Below, piece by piece: positions 53,303-62,667 of a stretch of DNA of 64,000 bases. Where the stretch lies: positions 1,488,001 through 1,552,000 of the forward strand of contig NZ_CP053382.1 in assembly GCF_014931605.1 (NCBI RefSeq), read 5' to 3'. Below the pieces are notes generated by a model. The model saw only the letters and a list, made by a program, of their open reading frames with translations, made no database searches and had not been told where the DNA came from. Origin of the DNA: Halomonas sp. MCCC 1A13316 (GTDB taxonomy: Bacteria > Pseudomonadota > Gammaproteobacteria > Pseudomonadales > Halomonadaceae). Within the stretch, counting starts at the first letter, position 1. Each line of letters opens with the position of its first letter. Made by a program: the position numbers and the translations under genes.

Positions 53303-55129
53303 TCAACCGCCTTCGTCGCTGCGCTCCTCTGCCGGCCCCTTGTGGCCCGGCGTGTCCTTGCTGAGGTTATGTGCGCTGTTGATCAGCCCGACGTGGGAGA
53401 AAGCCTGCGGAAAATTGCCCAGCTGGCAGCGTGCGATGGGGTGATACTCCTCGGCGAGAAGGCCGAGGTCGTTACGCACGCTGAGCAGTTTGTCGAAAAG
53501 GTCGCGCGCCTCGTCGTGCCGACCGAGCAGTTCCAGCGTATCCACCAGCCAGAAGCTGCAGACCAGGAAGGCGCCTTCCCCTTCCGTCAGGTGGCGATCC
53601 TCATCGCCGTTAGAATAGCGGTAGACGAAACCGTCATGCACCAGCTCGGCTCGTATGGCTTCGATGGTGCCGAGAATGCGTGGATCCTCGATGGGAAGAA
53701 AGCCGACCTGTGGCAGCAACAGCAGCGAGGCGTCCAACGCATCTGCACCATAGTACTGAACGAAACTGTTGCGCTCGCGGTTGAAGCCGTGGGTGCAGAC
53801 GTCGTCATGGATGCGCTGACGCAGCGCCCGCCAGCGCTGGACGTCGCCAGGGAGGCCAAAGTGCTCGGCGCCTTTGATGATCCGATCCACTGCGACCCAG
53901 GCCATGACCTTGGAGTGGGTGTAGTGACGGGCGGGTTCGCGGCTCTCCCACAGGCCGGCCCCCTTTTCACACCAGTGCTGCTCGAGAAAATCGATCATGT
54001 TGCACTGGATGTCCCACATGTCGCAGGAAGGCTCGATCTGGTGAATGCGACCGAGGTGTAGACCGTCCATCACCTCGCCATAGACGTCGAGCTGGTTTTG
54101 TCGGAAGGCATCGTTGCCAGTGCGTACCGGCCAGCAGCCGTTAAAGCCCTCCAGCCAATCGATTTCGTGCTCGTAGAGTCGCCGCTCTCCGGCCAGACCG
54201 TACAGTGGCTGCAACTTGCCGGGGTCGCCGGCTACCGCGCGCAGCAACCACTCACGCCAGGCGTAAGCCTCGTCCCTGTAGCCCGAGGAGAGCAAGGCGT
54301 AGAGCGTGAACGTGGCATCACGCAGCCAAGTGTAGCGATAGTCCCAGTTTAGGCCGGCACCGGGCTGCTCGGGCAGGGACGTGGTCGGGGCCCCCACCAT
54401 GCCGCCGGTTTCGATGTGGGTGAGCGCCTTGAGCGTGATCAAGGATCTCACCACCGGCTCGCGATAGCGGTCGGCAACCTGACAGCGTGAGCTCCATTCG
54501 CGCCACCAACCTTCGGTGTCTTCGAGAGAGCGCAGCGCATCCCGGTGGCGCGGGACGCTGCGAAAAGAGGGATACCAGGTCAACACGAACGGTACTCGCT
54601 CACCGGCGCGAACCTCAAAGGAGGCAACGATGTCGCTGCCTTGAGCCTGAAGGTCGATGGGGGCTGCCATACGCAAGCCATCGGGGCCCGCCATGGCGGA
54701 AATGCAGTCTTTTTCCTGGCTCAGCCAGGGTTTCAGACGGCCATAGCCGAAGCGAAAGGCCGCATGGCAGTGCATCGGCACGCAACCGCTACGTCCTTCG
54801 ACGACACGCATGACATTCACTTCGTTATCGCTCACGCTGGCAACCGGCATAAAGTCGATGACTGCAACGCGACCGTGCTCTGTCTCGAAGAGCGTCTCGA
54901 GCACCAGCGTCTCGCCGCGGTAATGGCGCGAACGGTTCAGCACCGTCTCGGAGGGCTGAATACACCAATAACCATTGTCACCATTTCCCAGCAATTCAGC
55001 GCAGCAAGCATCCGAATCGAACCGTGGCAGGCACAGCCAACTGATCGAGGCATCGCGATCGATGAGTGCGGCCGTTCGCATGTTGCCGATGAACCCGTAA
55101 TCTTCGATCCTCCGTGTCGCCTGTTTCAC
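53303..55129 (-). CDS. glycoside hydrolase family 15 protein (glucoamylase/trehalase-like)
   Basis: The 608 aa product has the GH15 layout. An N-terminal beta domain opens IEDYGFIGNMRTAALIDRDA and contains ISWLCLPRFDS. The (alpha/alpha)6 barrel includes NWDYRYTWLRDATFTLYALL, a WLEGFNGCWPVRTGN stretch, QLDVYGEVMDGLHLGR, WESREPARHYTHSKVMAWVA with the first catalytic glutamate region, and EGEGAFLVCSFWLVDTLELL with the second. No signal peptide is seen, so it should act in the cytoplasm, perhaps on trehalose or a maltosaccharide. The start codon is GTG 55129 with AGGAGGG 7 bases upstream. It is divergent from the ThDP enzyme gene. Confidence 0.92.
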   Translation of the reverse strand: MKQATRRIEDYGFIGNMRTAALIDRDASISWLCLPRFDSDACCAELLGNGDNGYWCIQPSETVLNRSRHYRGETLVLETLFETEHGRVAVIDFMPVASVSDNEVNVMRVVEGRSGCVPMHCHAAFRFGYGRLKPWLSQEKDCISAMAGPDGLRMAAPIDLQAQGSDIVASFEVRAGERVPFVLTWYPSFRSVPRHRDALRSLEDTEGWWREWSSRCQVADRYREPVVRSLITLKALTHIETGGMVGAPTTSLPEQPGAGLNWDYRYTWLRDATFTLYALLSSGYRDEAYAWREWLLRAVAGDPGKLQPLYGLAGERRLYEHEIDWLEGFNGCWPVRTGNDAFRQNQLDVYGEVMDGLHLGRIHQIEPSCDMWDIQCNMIDFLEQHWCEKGAGLWESREPARHYTHSKVMAWVAVDRIIKGAEHFGLPGDVQRWRALRQRIHDDVCTHGFNRERNSFVQYYGADALDASLLLLPQVGFLPIEDPRILGTIEAIRAELVHDGFVYRYSNGDEDRHLTEGEGAFLVCSFWLVDTLELLGRHDEARDLFDKLLSVRNDLGLLAEEYHPIARCQLGNFPQAFSHVGLINSAHNLSKDTPGHKGPAEERSDEGG

Positions 55130-55533
55130 TGCGGTTCCCTCCTGTGCGCTTCCATGTCGTTACGAACTGCGACATCTTGAGCGGTGCGAGTCGAGCCATT
55201 GATGTCAAAAAAGAACAAAAATCCGCTTTTCTTTACATCAGCGAAGGCAAGAAGGACGGCCTTTTAATCTCTTTCATTTGGCTTTCTGCCTCCCATTGGT
55301 AAAAGCGCTAGTAGTTTTGTTATTCCACCAGGAATTATAATATTTTTTCGATAACTAGCTGCTAGAAAAAGAAAATATTAGATCAGCAGGAGAAAGCAAG
55401 CGAAGCGAAACCGCCGCTCCTAGCCAGATTGACCATTTTGATACAGATGACTATAGCTCTAATGATTTCCATGGAAAGAGGGTGCTTGGTCGCGTCGAAT
55501 CCGAGCACGAATGAAAGCTATGGGAGAGCAAGC
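55130..55533. other. AT-rich divergent promoter region
   Basis: About 400 bases separate GH15 and the ThDP enzyme. 55200-55400 is much AT-richer than the genes around it and holds a TATAAT (55336-55341) with no good -35, a CTAG-CTG-CTAG palindrome (55355-55365) and A/T runs. No protein gene or RNA is recognised. A longer in-frame start of the ThDP gene at 55429 lies here but lacks a ribosome-binding site. Confidence 0.5.
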
Positions 55534-57330
55534 ATGAGCGAACAAGTCGGTGACTTCATCATCAGACGTCTGGGCGAGTGGGGTGTCAAGCGCATCTACG
55601 GCTACCCGGGCGATGGTAGCAACGGCATCATGGGAGCCTTGAACCGGGCGGACGATCGCTTCGAGTTCATCCAGACGCGTCATGAGGAGATGGCGGCGTT
55701 CATGGCCTGTGCCCATGCCAAGTTCACCGGTGAAGTGGGAGTCTGTACTGCCACTTCGGGGCCTGGTGCCATCCACCTGCTCAACGGGCTTTATGATGCC
55801 AAGAAGGACCATCAACCCGTCGTGGCGATCGTCGGCCAGCAGGCGCGGGCCGCCATGGGTGGCGAGTACCAGCAGGAGGTGGATCTCGTCTCGCTGTTCA
55901 AGGATGTCGCCCACGAATTCGTGCATATGGCGACCAGCCCCGCTCAAGTCCGCCACTTGATCGACCGCGCGGTCCGAATAGCGCTCTCGAAGCGAACCGT
56001 GACGGCAGTCATCGTGCCCAACGACCTGCAGAGCCAGCCAGCCGTTGAAACACCGCCGCGAGCGCACGGCACCGTGCATTCCGGCGTCGGCTATGTACGC
56101 CCACGTGTGGTTCCTCACGAAGAGGAGTTGCGCCAGGCCGCTGCCGTGCTCAACGAGGGTGAGCGTGTGGCCATTCTCGTCGGTGCCGGGGCGCTGGGCG
56201 CCACCGACGAGGTCATCCAGGTCGCGGAGAAGCTGGGCGCCGGGGTGGCCAAGGCGCTGCTCGGGCGTGCGGCGCTGCCCGATGACCTGCCTTTCGTCAC
56301 CGGTTCGATCGGGTTGTTGGGCACCAACCCCAGCTGGGAGTTGATGTCGAACTGCGACACGCTACTGATGATCGGCTCCGGTTTCCCCTACTCGGAATTT
56401 CTGCCCGAGGAGGGACAGGCGCGCGGCGTACAGATCGATATCGACGGCGGGCAGGTGAGCATGCGCTACCCCATGGAGGTGAATCTGGTCGGTGACAGTG
56501 CTGCCACGCTGCAGGCGCTTCTGCCTCATCTCAAGCAGAAGACCGACCGCGACTGGCGCGAGCATATCGAGAAAAGCATTGCCCAATGGTGGGAAGTGCT
56601 AGAAGAGCGCGCCATGGCTGATGCCGATCCGGTCAACCCGCAGCGCGTGTTCTGGGAACTATCGCCGAAACTGCCCGACAACTGCATTCTGACCAGCGAT
56701 TCCGGCTCCGCCGCCAACTGGTATGCGCGCGATCTCAAGCTGCGCCGCGGCATGATGGCCTCTCTCTCCGGAGGGTTGGCTACCATGGGCAACGGCGTGC
56801 CCTACGCCATCGCCGCAAAGTTCGCCTACCCGGAGCGAGTCGCCATCGCCATGGTTGGTGACGGCGCCATGCAGATGAACGGCAACGCCGAACTGGTGAC
56901 CATTGCCAAGTATTGGCAGCGCTGGAGCGACCCGCGCCTGGTCATCATGGTGCTCAATAACCAGGACCTCAATCAGGTGACCTGGGAGATGCGCGTCATG
57001 GAGGGCGATCCGAAGTACGAGGCATCGCAGAACATCCCCGATTTCCCGTACGCGGACTATGCCGAGCTGATCGGGCTCAAGGGCATCAAGGTCACCGAGT
57101 CCGAGGCACTGGCAGGTGCCTGGGATCGCGCCCTGACAGCCGATCGTCCGGTAGTGTTGGAGGTTGTCACCGACCCCGATATTCCGCCCATTCCTCCACA
57201 TATCAAGCGTGAGCAGGCGCAGGCCTACATGTCGGCGCTGTTGCACGGCGATCCCGATGCGTTGGGTACCATCAAGGCCTCCTTCAAGCAATTCGCACGG
57301 GAGTTCGTACCCAAGGTGCGCAAGCACTGA
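55534..57330 (+). CDS. thiamine-diphosphate enzyme of the pyruvate oxidase/acetolactate synthase family
   Basis: The 598 aa product has the three POX domains. The N-terminal PYR domain has YGYPGDGSNGIMGAL and the ThDP-activating Glu in QTRHEEMAAFMA. The central domain has VAILVGAGALGA. The C-terminal PP domain has the metal/diphosphate motif GDGAMQMNGNAELVTIAKYW, followed after about 10 residues by VLNNQDLNQ. It resembles pyruvate oxidase (PoxB/YdaP type) more than true acetolactate synthase, but the substrate and FAD use are not certain. GGGAGAG before ATG 55534 sets the start. It is the first of four co-directed genes (enolase-superfamily, FAD/Fe-S, SDR), with only 27 bases to the next. Confidence 0.88.
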   Translation: MSEQVGDFIIRRLGEWGVKRIYGYPGDGSNGIMGALNRADDRFEFIQTRHEEMAAFMACAHAKFTGEVGVCTATSGPGAIHLLNGLYDAKKDHQPVVAIVGQQARAAMGGEYQQEVDLVSLFKDVAHEFVHMATSPAQVRHLIDRAVRIALSKRTVTAVIVPNDLQSQPAVETPPRAHGTVHSGVGYVRPRVVPHEEELRQAAAVLNEGERVAILVGAGALGATDEVIQVAEKLGAGVAKALLGRAALPDDLPFVTGSIGLLGTNPSWELMSNCDTLLMIGSGFPYSEFLPEEGQARGVQIDIDGGQVSMRYPMEVNLVGDSAATLQALLPHLKQKTDRDWREHIEKSIAQWWEVLEERAMADADPVNPQRVFWELSPKLPDNCILTSDSGSAANWYARDLKLRRGMMASLSGGLATMGNGVPYAIAAKFAYPERVAIAMVGDGAMQMNGNAELVTIAKYWQRWSDPRLVIMVLNNQDLNQVTWEMRVMEGDPKYEASQNIPDFPYADYAELIGLKGIKVTESEALAGAWDRALTADRPVVLEVVTDPDIPPIPPHIKREQAQAYMSALLHGDPDALGTIKASFKQFAREFVPKVRKH

Positions 57331-57357
57331 GCCTCGCTCGGGTGAGGAGGAGCTGCG

Positions 57358-58461
57358 ATGCTGGAACCACACATCCCCATCGAAGCCCTGGAAGTCTCGG
57401 TCTACGAGATTCCGACCGATGCGCCGGAGTCCGATGGCACGCTGCAATGGGACTCCACCACCTTGGTGCTCGTCGAACTACGTGCCGGCGGCCAGCATGG
57501 GCTCGGTTATACCTACGGGCACCGGGCCTGCGCCACGCTGATCCACGACAAGCTGGCCGGACTCGTCGAAGGGCATGATGCACTGGCGGTGCGCGGGGGC
57601 TGGCTGAAGATGGTGGACGCAATCCGCAATCTCGGTCGGCCGGGAATCAGCTCAATGGCGATCGCGGCCATCGACGTGGCGATGTGGGATCTCAAGGCGC
57701 GCCTGCTCGACGTTCCGTTAGCGAGGCTGCTGGGGGCTGTGCGCCCGTCGGTGCCGGTGTATGGCAGCGGCGGTTTTACCTCCTACTCCAGCGAGCGGCT
57801 TCAGGCGCAACTGGGCGGTTGGGTCGAAGCAGGAATTCGACGGGTCAAGATGAAGATCGGTCGCCAGCCCGAATGCGACCTGGAGCGCATCCGCCTGGCG
57901 CGCGAGGCGATCGGTCCCGCAACCGAACTTTACGTCGATGCCAATGGAGCCTATGCCCGCAAGCAGGCACTGGCCATGGCCGAAGCCTTCAATATCCATG
58001 AAGTGAGCTGGTATGAGGAGCCAGTAAGCTCGGACGACCTGGCGGGTCTGCGCATGCTGCGCGATCGCGTGCCTGGTGGAATGGAAGTTTCCTCAGGCGA
58101 GTACGGCTATGACCTGCCTTATTTCCGGCGCATGCTCGAGGCGGGCGCAGTAGACGTGCTGCAGGCCGACCTGACGCGCTGCGCCGGCATTACCGGCTTC
58201 CTCGACGTCGCCGCGCTGTGCGAGGCCCATCAACTGCCTCTCTCCTCCCATACCGCACCGGCGCTGCACCTGCATCCCGCCTGCTGTACGACGCCGCTAC
58301 GCCACCTTGAATACTTCCACGATCACGCACGGATCGAAGCGATGCTGTTCGAGGGGGGCGTCGTTCCCGATGGCGAGGGAAACCTGCAACCGGACCTCTC
58401 GCTGCCCGGGCTGGGGCTGACGTTCAAGCACAAGGAGGCGGAGCGCTACCGGTTGGGCTGA
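57358..58461 (+). CDS. mandelate racemase/muconate lactonizing enzyme family protein
   Basis: The 367 aa product is an enolase-superfamily barrel enzyme of the mandelate racemase subgroup: KxK base in RRVKMKIG, metal ligands in LYVDANGAY, WYEEPV and SSGEYGYD, the Asp in LQADLTRCAGITG, and the catalytic His in LSSHTAPALHLHP. The capping domain (GGQHGLGYTYGHRACATL) contacts the substrate. Such enzymes dehydrate or racemise acid sugars; this one is only distantly like the TarD at 36.5 kb and its substrate cannot be read off. GAGGAGGAGC precedes the ATG. It lies 27 bases after the ThDP gene and 39 before the FAD/Fe-S gene. Confidence 0.9.
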   Translation: MLEPHIPIEALEVSVYEIPTDAPESDGTLQWDSTTLVLVELRAGGQHGLGYTYGHRACATLIHDKLAGLVEGHDALAVRGGWLKMVDAIRNLGRPGISSMAIAAIDVAMWDLKARLLDVPLARLLGAVRPSVPVYGSGGFTSYSSERLQAQLGGWVEAGIRRVKMKIGRQPECDLERIRLAREAIGPATELYVDANGAYARKQALAMAEAFNIHEVSWYEEPVSSDDLAGLRMLRDRVPGGMEVSSGEYGYDLPYFRRMLEAGAVDVLQADLTRCAGITGFLDVAALCEAHQLPLSSHTAPALHLHPACCTTPLRHLEYFHDHARIEAMLFEGGVVPDGEGNLQPDLSLPGLGLTFKHKEAERYRLG

Positions 58462-58500
58462 ACTCTTTGGCTCTTACCTTCACATGCTCAGGGATTGGCG

Positions 58501-61500
58501 ATGAACGACATGATCAGCACATCTCGCTCGCAGTACCGTGACGAGGCAGAAGCATACCTACAACTGGCTCGGGAACTGGCCGAGGCAATCGAAGGGGAGG
58601 TGCGCTTTGACGATGGTAGCCGGGCGCTCTACGCCAACGACGCCTCGAACTATCGTCAGCCGCCGATCGGCGTCACCATCCCCCGCTCGGTAGACGACAT
58701 CATTGCCATTCACCGCATCTGTCACTCACATGGTGTGCCCATTTTGTCGCGCGGCGCCGGTACCAGCCTGTCGGGGGAAACCGTCAACCATGCGGTGGTG
58801 ATCGACCACTCCAAGTATCTGGACCGTATCGTCGATATCGACGAGCTGAACAGGCGGGTCACCGTGGAGGCGGGAGCGATCAACGACAAGGTCAACCAGG
58901 CGCTGGGCCCCTGTAACCTGGTATTTCCACCCGACCCCTCCACCCACGAGTGGTGCACCATCGGCGGTAATATCGGCAACAACTCCTGTGGGGTGCATTC
59001 GGTCCAGGCGCAGTGCTACGGCCATGGCCCGCGTACCTGCGACAACGTGCATTCGCTGGATATTCTCACCTATGACGGTGAGCGCATGACGCTCAAGGAT
59101 GGCTATAGCGAGGAGGAGATCGACGCCATCATCGCCGAAGGCGGGCGCCGAGGTGAAATCTTCCTCAAGCTCAAGAATCTGCGCGACCGCTACAGCGAGC
59201 AAATTCGCCAGTGCTACCCGCAGATCGAGCACATGCCGCGTCGCGTATCCGGCTACAACCTCGACGACCTGCTACCGGAGCGCGGTTTCAACCTGGCAAG
59301 CGCCCTGTGCGGTACCGAGGGCACCTGCATGACGGTGTTGCATGCCACGCTCAAGCTGACGGTCAATGCCCGGCACCGGACACTGATGGTGGTGGGCTTC
59401 GACAGTATCGAGATCGCCGGCGATCATGTGCCGACTATCATCGATGCAGCGCCGATCGCGCTGGAGGCCATCGACAAGCGGCTGTTCCAGCACGAAGTCG
59501 ATCAACATATGAACGAGGCGACTCTCGACAGGATGCCTGAGGGAAACGCTTTCCTGCTGGTCGAGTTCGGCGGGGAAGATGCCGAGGACACCTGTGCCCA
59601 GGCGAGGCGCTTGTTCGAAAAGTTGCAGCGTACCAAGAGCGCGCCGACGGCTTACCGTATCGTCGACGACGAAGACGAAGCCAACCGCATCTGGGAAGTG
59701 CGCAAGGCCGGGCTGGGGGCGACGGCGTTCCCGCCGCCCAAGAAGGCACCGCATTGGCCCGGCTGGGAAGATTCGGCCGTGCCCCCGGAGCGCGTCGGTG
59801 ACTATGTACGCGATCTGAAGGCGCTCTACAAAAAGCATGGCTACGTCGGGGCTTTGTACGGTCACTTCGGGCAGGGCTGTATTCACTCACGAATCGACTT
59901 CGATCTGCAGAGTGAGGAGGGGGTACGCCAGTATCGCGCCTTTGCGCAGGAGGCCGCCGACCTGGTGGTCGCCTACGGCGGCTCGCTCTCGGGAGAGCAT
60001 GGTGACGGTCAGGCGCGCGGCGAACTGCTGGAGAGAATGTACGGCCCCGAACTGATCGAGGCGTTTCGTGAGTTCAAGCGCATCTGGGATCCGCAGTGGA
60101 AGATGAATCCCGGCAAAGTCATCGATCCCTATCGGCTCGACGAGAACCTGCGACTAGTCAACTACCGACCGGAGCCGGTTGCGACTCACTTCCGCTTTCC
60201 CGAGGATGAGCGCAGCTTCGGGCGGGTCGCCTTTCGCTGCGTCGGAGTCGGTAAGTGTCGCAGTGACAGCGGCACCATGTGTCCGAGCTACATGGTGACC
60301 CGCGAAGAGAAGCACACCACGCGCGGTCGGGCGCGCCTGCTGTTCGAGATGATGAACGGCGAGTTGATTCGCGATGGCTGGCAGTCGGAAGCGGTGCGAG
60401 AGTCGCTCGACCTATGCCTGGCCTGCAAGGGCTGCCTCAACGACTGTCCTGTCAATGTCGACATGGCCACCTACAAGGCCGAGTTCCTGTCGCACTACTA
60501 TGAAGGGCATCGGCGCCCGCTCAATCACTACGCCTTCGGCTACATCGACCGCTGGTCGCGGCTGGCGTCGAAGATGCCTGCACTGGTCAATCTCGTCACT
60601 CAGACGTCGCCGCTGAGCAACATGGTCAAGGCCATCACCGCCATGCCTCAGCAGCGCCAGGCACCGGCCTATGCCCCCGAAACCTTCAAGGCCTGGTTCG
60701 CCAGGCGGCCCATCGTCAACGAACATGCCCAGCCGGTGATGCTGTGGGCGGACACCTTCACCAATCACTTCTATCCCGATACCGCCCAGGCCGCCACCGA
60801 GGTGCTCGAGGCGGCAGGCTATCGCGTCGTGATTCCGCCCGAAGGGCTCTGCTGCGGGCGGCCGCTGTACGATTTCGGCATGCTCGACGACGCCAAGGCA
60901 TACCTTCGGCGAGTGATGGCCACGCTGGGTTCGGCCATCGAGATGAACATGCCGATTATCGGCCTGGAGCCGTCGTGCATTGCGGTGTTTCGCGACGAGC
61001 TGATCAACCTCTTTCCGGACGACAACCGGGCGCGGCGTTTGAGCGAAAACAGCCTGATGCTCAGCGAGTTCCTGGTGCAGCGTGCCGAGCACTACCGGCC
61101 ACCACGCTTTGCACGCCAGGCGCTGGTACATGGCCACTGCCATCACAAGGCCATCATTCACCTGGATGCCGAGAAGACGCTGATGGAGTGGATGGGACTG
61201 GATTACGAGATACCTGATTCCGGCTGCTGCGGCATGTCCGGCTCGTTCGGCTTCGATCGCGACAAGTACGAGGTGTCGATCGGCGCCGGGGAACGGGTAC
61301 TGCTACCGCGGGTACGCGAGGCCCAGCCGGGCACCTTGATCATCGCCAACGGATTCAGCTGCCGCCAGCAGATTGCGGATACCACCGATAGGCACGCCTT
61401 GCATATCGCCGACGTGCTGCGCATGGCCATGGACGCTCGGCCGGAGTCGCCCAGCGAACTGGCGGAACAGAGCATTATACGGCGCCGCGCCCAGGCTCGG

Positions 61501-61593
61501 CGTCGGACCAATCGGCGCACGGCCACCGTGGCTGGCGCCCTGGCCGCCAGTGGACTGGCGGCCTGGTACTGGCATCGCCGGGCCAGGCGATAG
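58501..61593 (+). CDS. large FAD- and Fe-S-binding oxidoreductase (D-lactate dehydrogenase-like) with C-terminal membrane helix
   Basis: The 1030 aa product joins a PCMH-type FAD domain (LSRGAGTSLSGETVN, GGNIGNNSCGVHS; about 50-270) and an FAD-oxidase C-terminal domain (GALYGHFGQGCIHSRID, YGGSLSGEHGDGQAR). It then has two [4Fe-4S] motifs (CRSDSGTMCPSY; CLACKGCLNDCP) and two CCG domains (GLCCGRPLYDFG; DSGCCGMSGSFG). It ends in a short hydrophobic helix VAGALAASGLAAWYWHRRARR (21 residues, quoted as VAGALAASGLAAW plus YWHRRARR), followed by the stop. The family oxidises 2-hydroxyacids such as D-lactate or glycolate and passes electrons to the quinone pool; the terminal helix may tether it to the membrane. 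The ATG at 58501 follows CAGGGATTGGCG. Confidence 0.9.
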   Translation: MNDMISTSRSQYRDEAEAYLQLARELAEAIEGEVRFDDGSRALYANDASNYRQPPIGVTIPRSVDDIIAIHRICHSHGVPILSRGAGTSLSGETVNHAVVIDHSKYLDRIVDIDELNRRVTVEAGAINDKVNQALGPCNLVFPPDPSTHEWCTIGGNIGNNSCGVHSVQAQCYGHGPRTCDNVHSLDILTYDGERMTLKDGYSEEEIDAIIAEGGRRGEIFLKLKNLRDRYSEQIRQCYPQIEHMPRRVSGYNLDDLLPERGFNLASALCGTEGTCMTVLHATLKLTVNARHRTLMVVGFDSIEIAGDHVPTIIDAAPIALEAIDKRLFQHEVDQHMNEATLDRMPEGNAFLLVEFGGEDAEDTCAQARRLFEKLQRTKSAPTAYRIVDDEDEANRIWEVRKAGLGATAFPPPKKAPHWPGWEDSAVPPERVGDYVRDLKALYKKHGYVGALYGHFGQGCIHSRIDFDLQSEEGVRQYRAFAQEAADLVVAYGGSLSGEHGDGQARGELLERMYGPELIEAFREFKRIWDPQWKMNPGKVIDPYRLDENLRLVNYRPEPVATHFRFPEDERSFGRVAFRCVGVGKCRSDSGTMCPSYMVTREEKHTTRGRARLLFEMMNGELIRDGWQSEAVRESLDLCLACKGCLNDCPVNVDMATYKAEFLSHYYEGHRRPLNHYAFGYIDRWSRLASKMPALVNLVTQTSPLSNMVKAITAMPQQRQAPAYAPETFKAWFARRPIVNEHAQPVMLWADTFTNHFYPDTAQAATEVLEAAGYRVVIPPEGLCCGRPLYDFGMLDDAKAYLRRVMATLGSAIEMNMPIIGLEPSCIAVFRDELINLFPDDNRARRLSENSLMLSEFLVQRAEHYRPPRFARQALVHGHCHHKAIIHLDAEKTLMEWMGLDYEIPDSGCCGMSGSFGFDRDKYEVSIGAGERVLLPRVREAQPGTLIIANGFSCRQQIADTTDRHALHIADVLRMAMDARPESPSELAEQSIIRRRAQARRRTNRRTATVAGALAASGLAAWYWHRRARR

Positions 61594-61629
61594 GCAGCGA
61601 ATACCGGGCGCAAGGCAAAGGAGGTGCAC

Positions 61630-62667
61630 ATGCAAGATCGACACGAAGTGGTTGTCGTTACCGGCGCGGGCGCCGGCCTGGGACGCGCCGTAGCGCGGGA
61701 ATTTGCCCGTCACGGAGCCGCCGTGGGATTGATCTCGCGCAACCAGCGTCGCCTTGAAGCCGCCAAGAGTGAAGTCGAGGCCTTGGGCGGCAGGGCGGTC
61801 ATCATCAGTGCCGACATGGCCCATGCCGATCAGGTCGAGCATGCGGCTAGCCATATCGAGCAACGACTCGGCCCCATCGACATCTGGGTCAATGGCGCGA
61901 TGACGACGGTGTTTTCGCCGCTGCACGAGATGAGCCCGGAAGAGTTCAAGCGGGTGAACGACGTCACTTACATGGGCTACGTACACGGGACCATGGCTGC
62001 GCTCAAGCGTATGCGGCCGCGCAATCGGGGCACCATCGTGCAGGTCGGCTCGGCGTTGGCCTATCGGCCGATTCCTCTGCAGACCGCTTATTGCGGCGCC
62101 AAGCATGCCATCAAGGGCATGACCGAAGGGCTGCGCTGCGAACTGATGCATGATGGCAGTGACGTGCATGTCACCCTGGTCGAGATGCCGGCGCTCAATA
62201 CGCCTCAGTTCGACTGGTGCAAGAGCCATCTGCTCCGGCGCGCGCGTCCTGTGGCGCCCGTCTATCAGCCCGAAGTGGGGGCACGTGCCGTCTACTGGGC
62301 CGCGCATCAACGCCGGCGCCAAGTCTATGTCGGTGTATCGTCGTTGCTCACCATCTGGGGTAACAAGCTGGCGCCCGGGATGATGGATCGCTTCATGGCG
62401 CGGACGGCAGTGAGTGGCCAGCAGACCTCGGAAGCCGAAGATCCCGACCGCCCCGATAATCTGTGGCAGCCGGTCAGTGGAGACATGGGAGCCCGGGGCC
62501 GCTTTGGCCGCGAGTCGAAGAACCGCAGCGAACAGTTCTGGTTGACGACGCACCGCAACCAGGTCGGGCTGATCGCCGGGTCGCTGCTGTTGGCCGGGGC
62601 CGCTATGCTGTGCACCGTCAATCGGCAACAGCGCCAGACGACGTCACGGCTGCCGGTGCTGCGTTAG
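61630..62667 (+). CDS. SDR family oxidoreductase with C-terminal extension and membrane helix
   Basis: The 345 aa product starts with a classical SDR domain: TGAGAGLGRAVA (about 10-21), ADMAHADQ, a NGA motif, catalytic Ser in QVGSALAY, and YCGAKHAIKGM with Tyr and Lys. About 90 extra residues follow the SDR core, with a hydrophobic helix GLIAGSLLLAGAAMLCTV close to the C-terminus. AAGGAGGTGCAC gives a near-ideal ribosome-binding site for ATG 61630. It is the last gene of the ThDP/enolase/FAD-FeS/SDR group, and its stop overlaps the stop of the convergent RND pump gene by two bases. Substrate unknown. Confidence 0.9.
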   Translation: MQDRHEVVVVTGAGAGLGRAVAREFARHGAAVGLISRNQRRLEAAKSEVEALGGRAVIISADMAHADQVEHAASHIEQRLGPIDIWVNGAMTTVFSPLHEMSPEEFKRVNDVTYMGYVHGTMAALKRMRPRNRGTIVQVGSALAYRPIPLQTAYCGAKHAIKGMTEGLRCELMHDGSDVHVTLVEMPALNTPQFDWCKSHLLRRARPVAPVYQPEVGARAVYWAAHQRRRQVYVGVSSLLTIWGNKLAPGMMDRFMARTAVSGQQTSEAEDPDRPDNLWQPVSGDMGARGRFGRESKNRSEQFWLTTHRNQVGLIAGSLLLAGAAMLCTVNRQQRQTTSRLPVLR

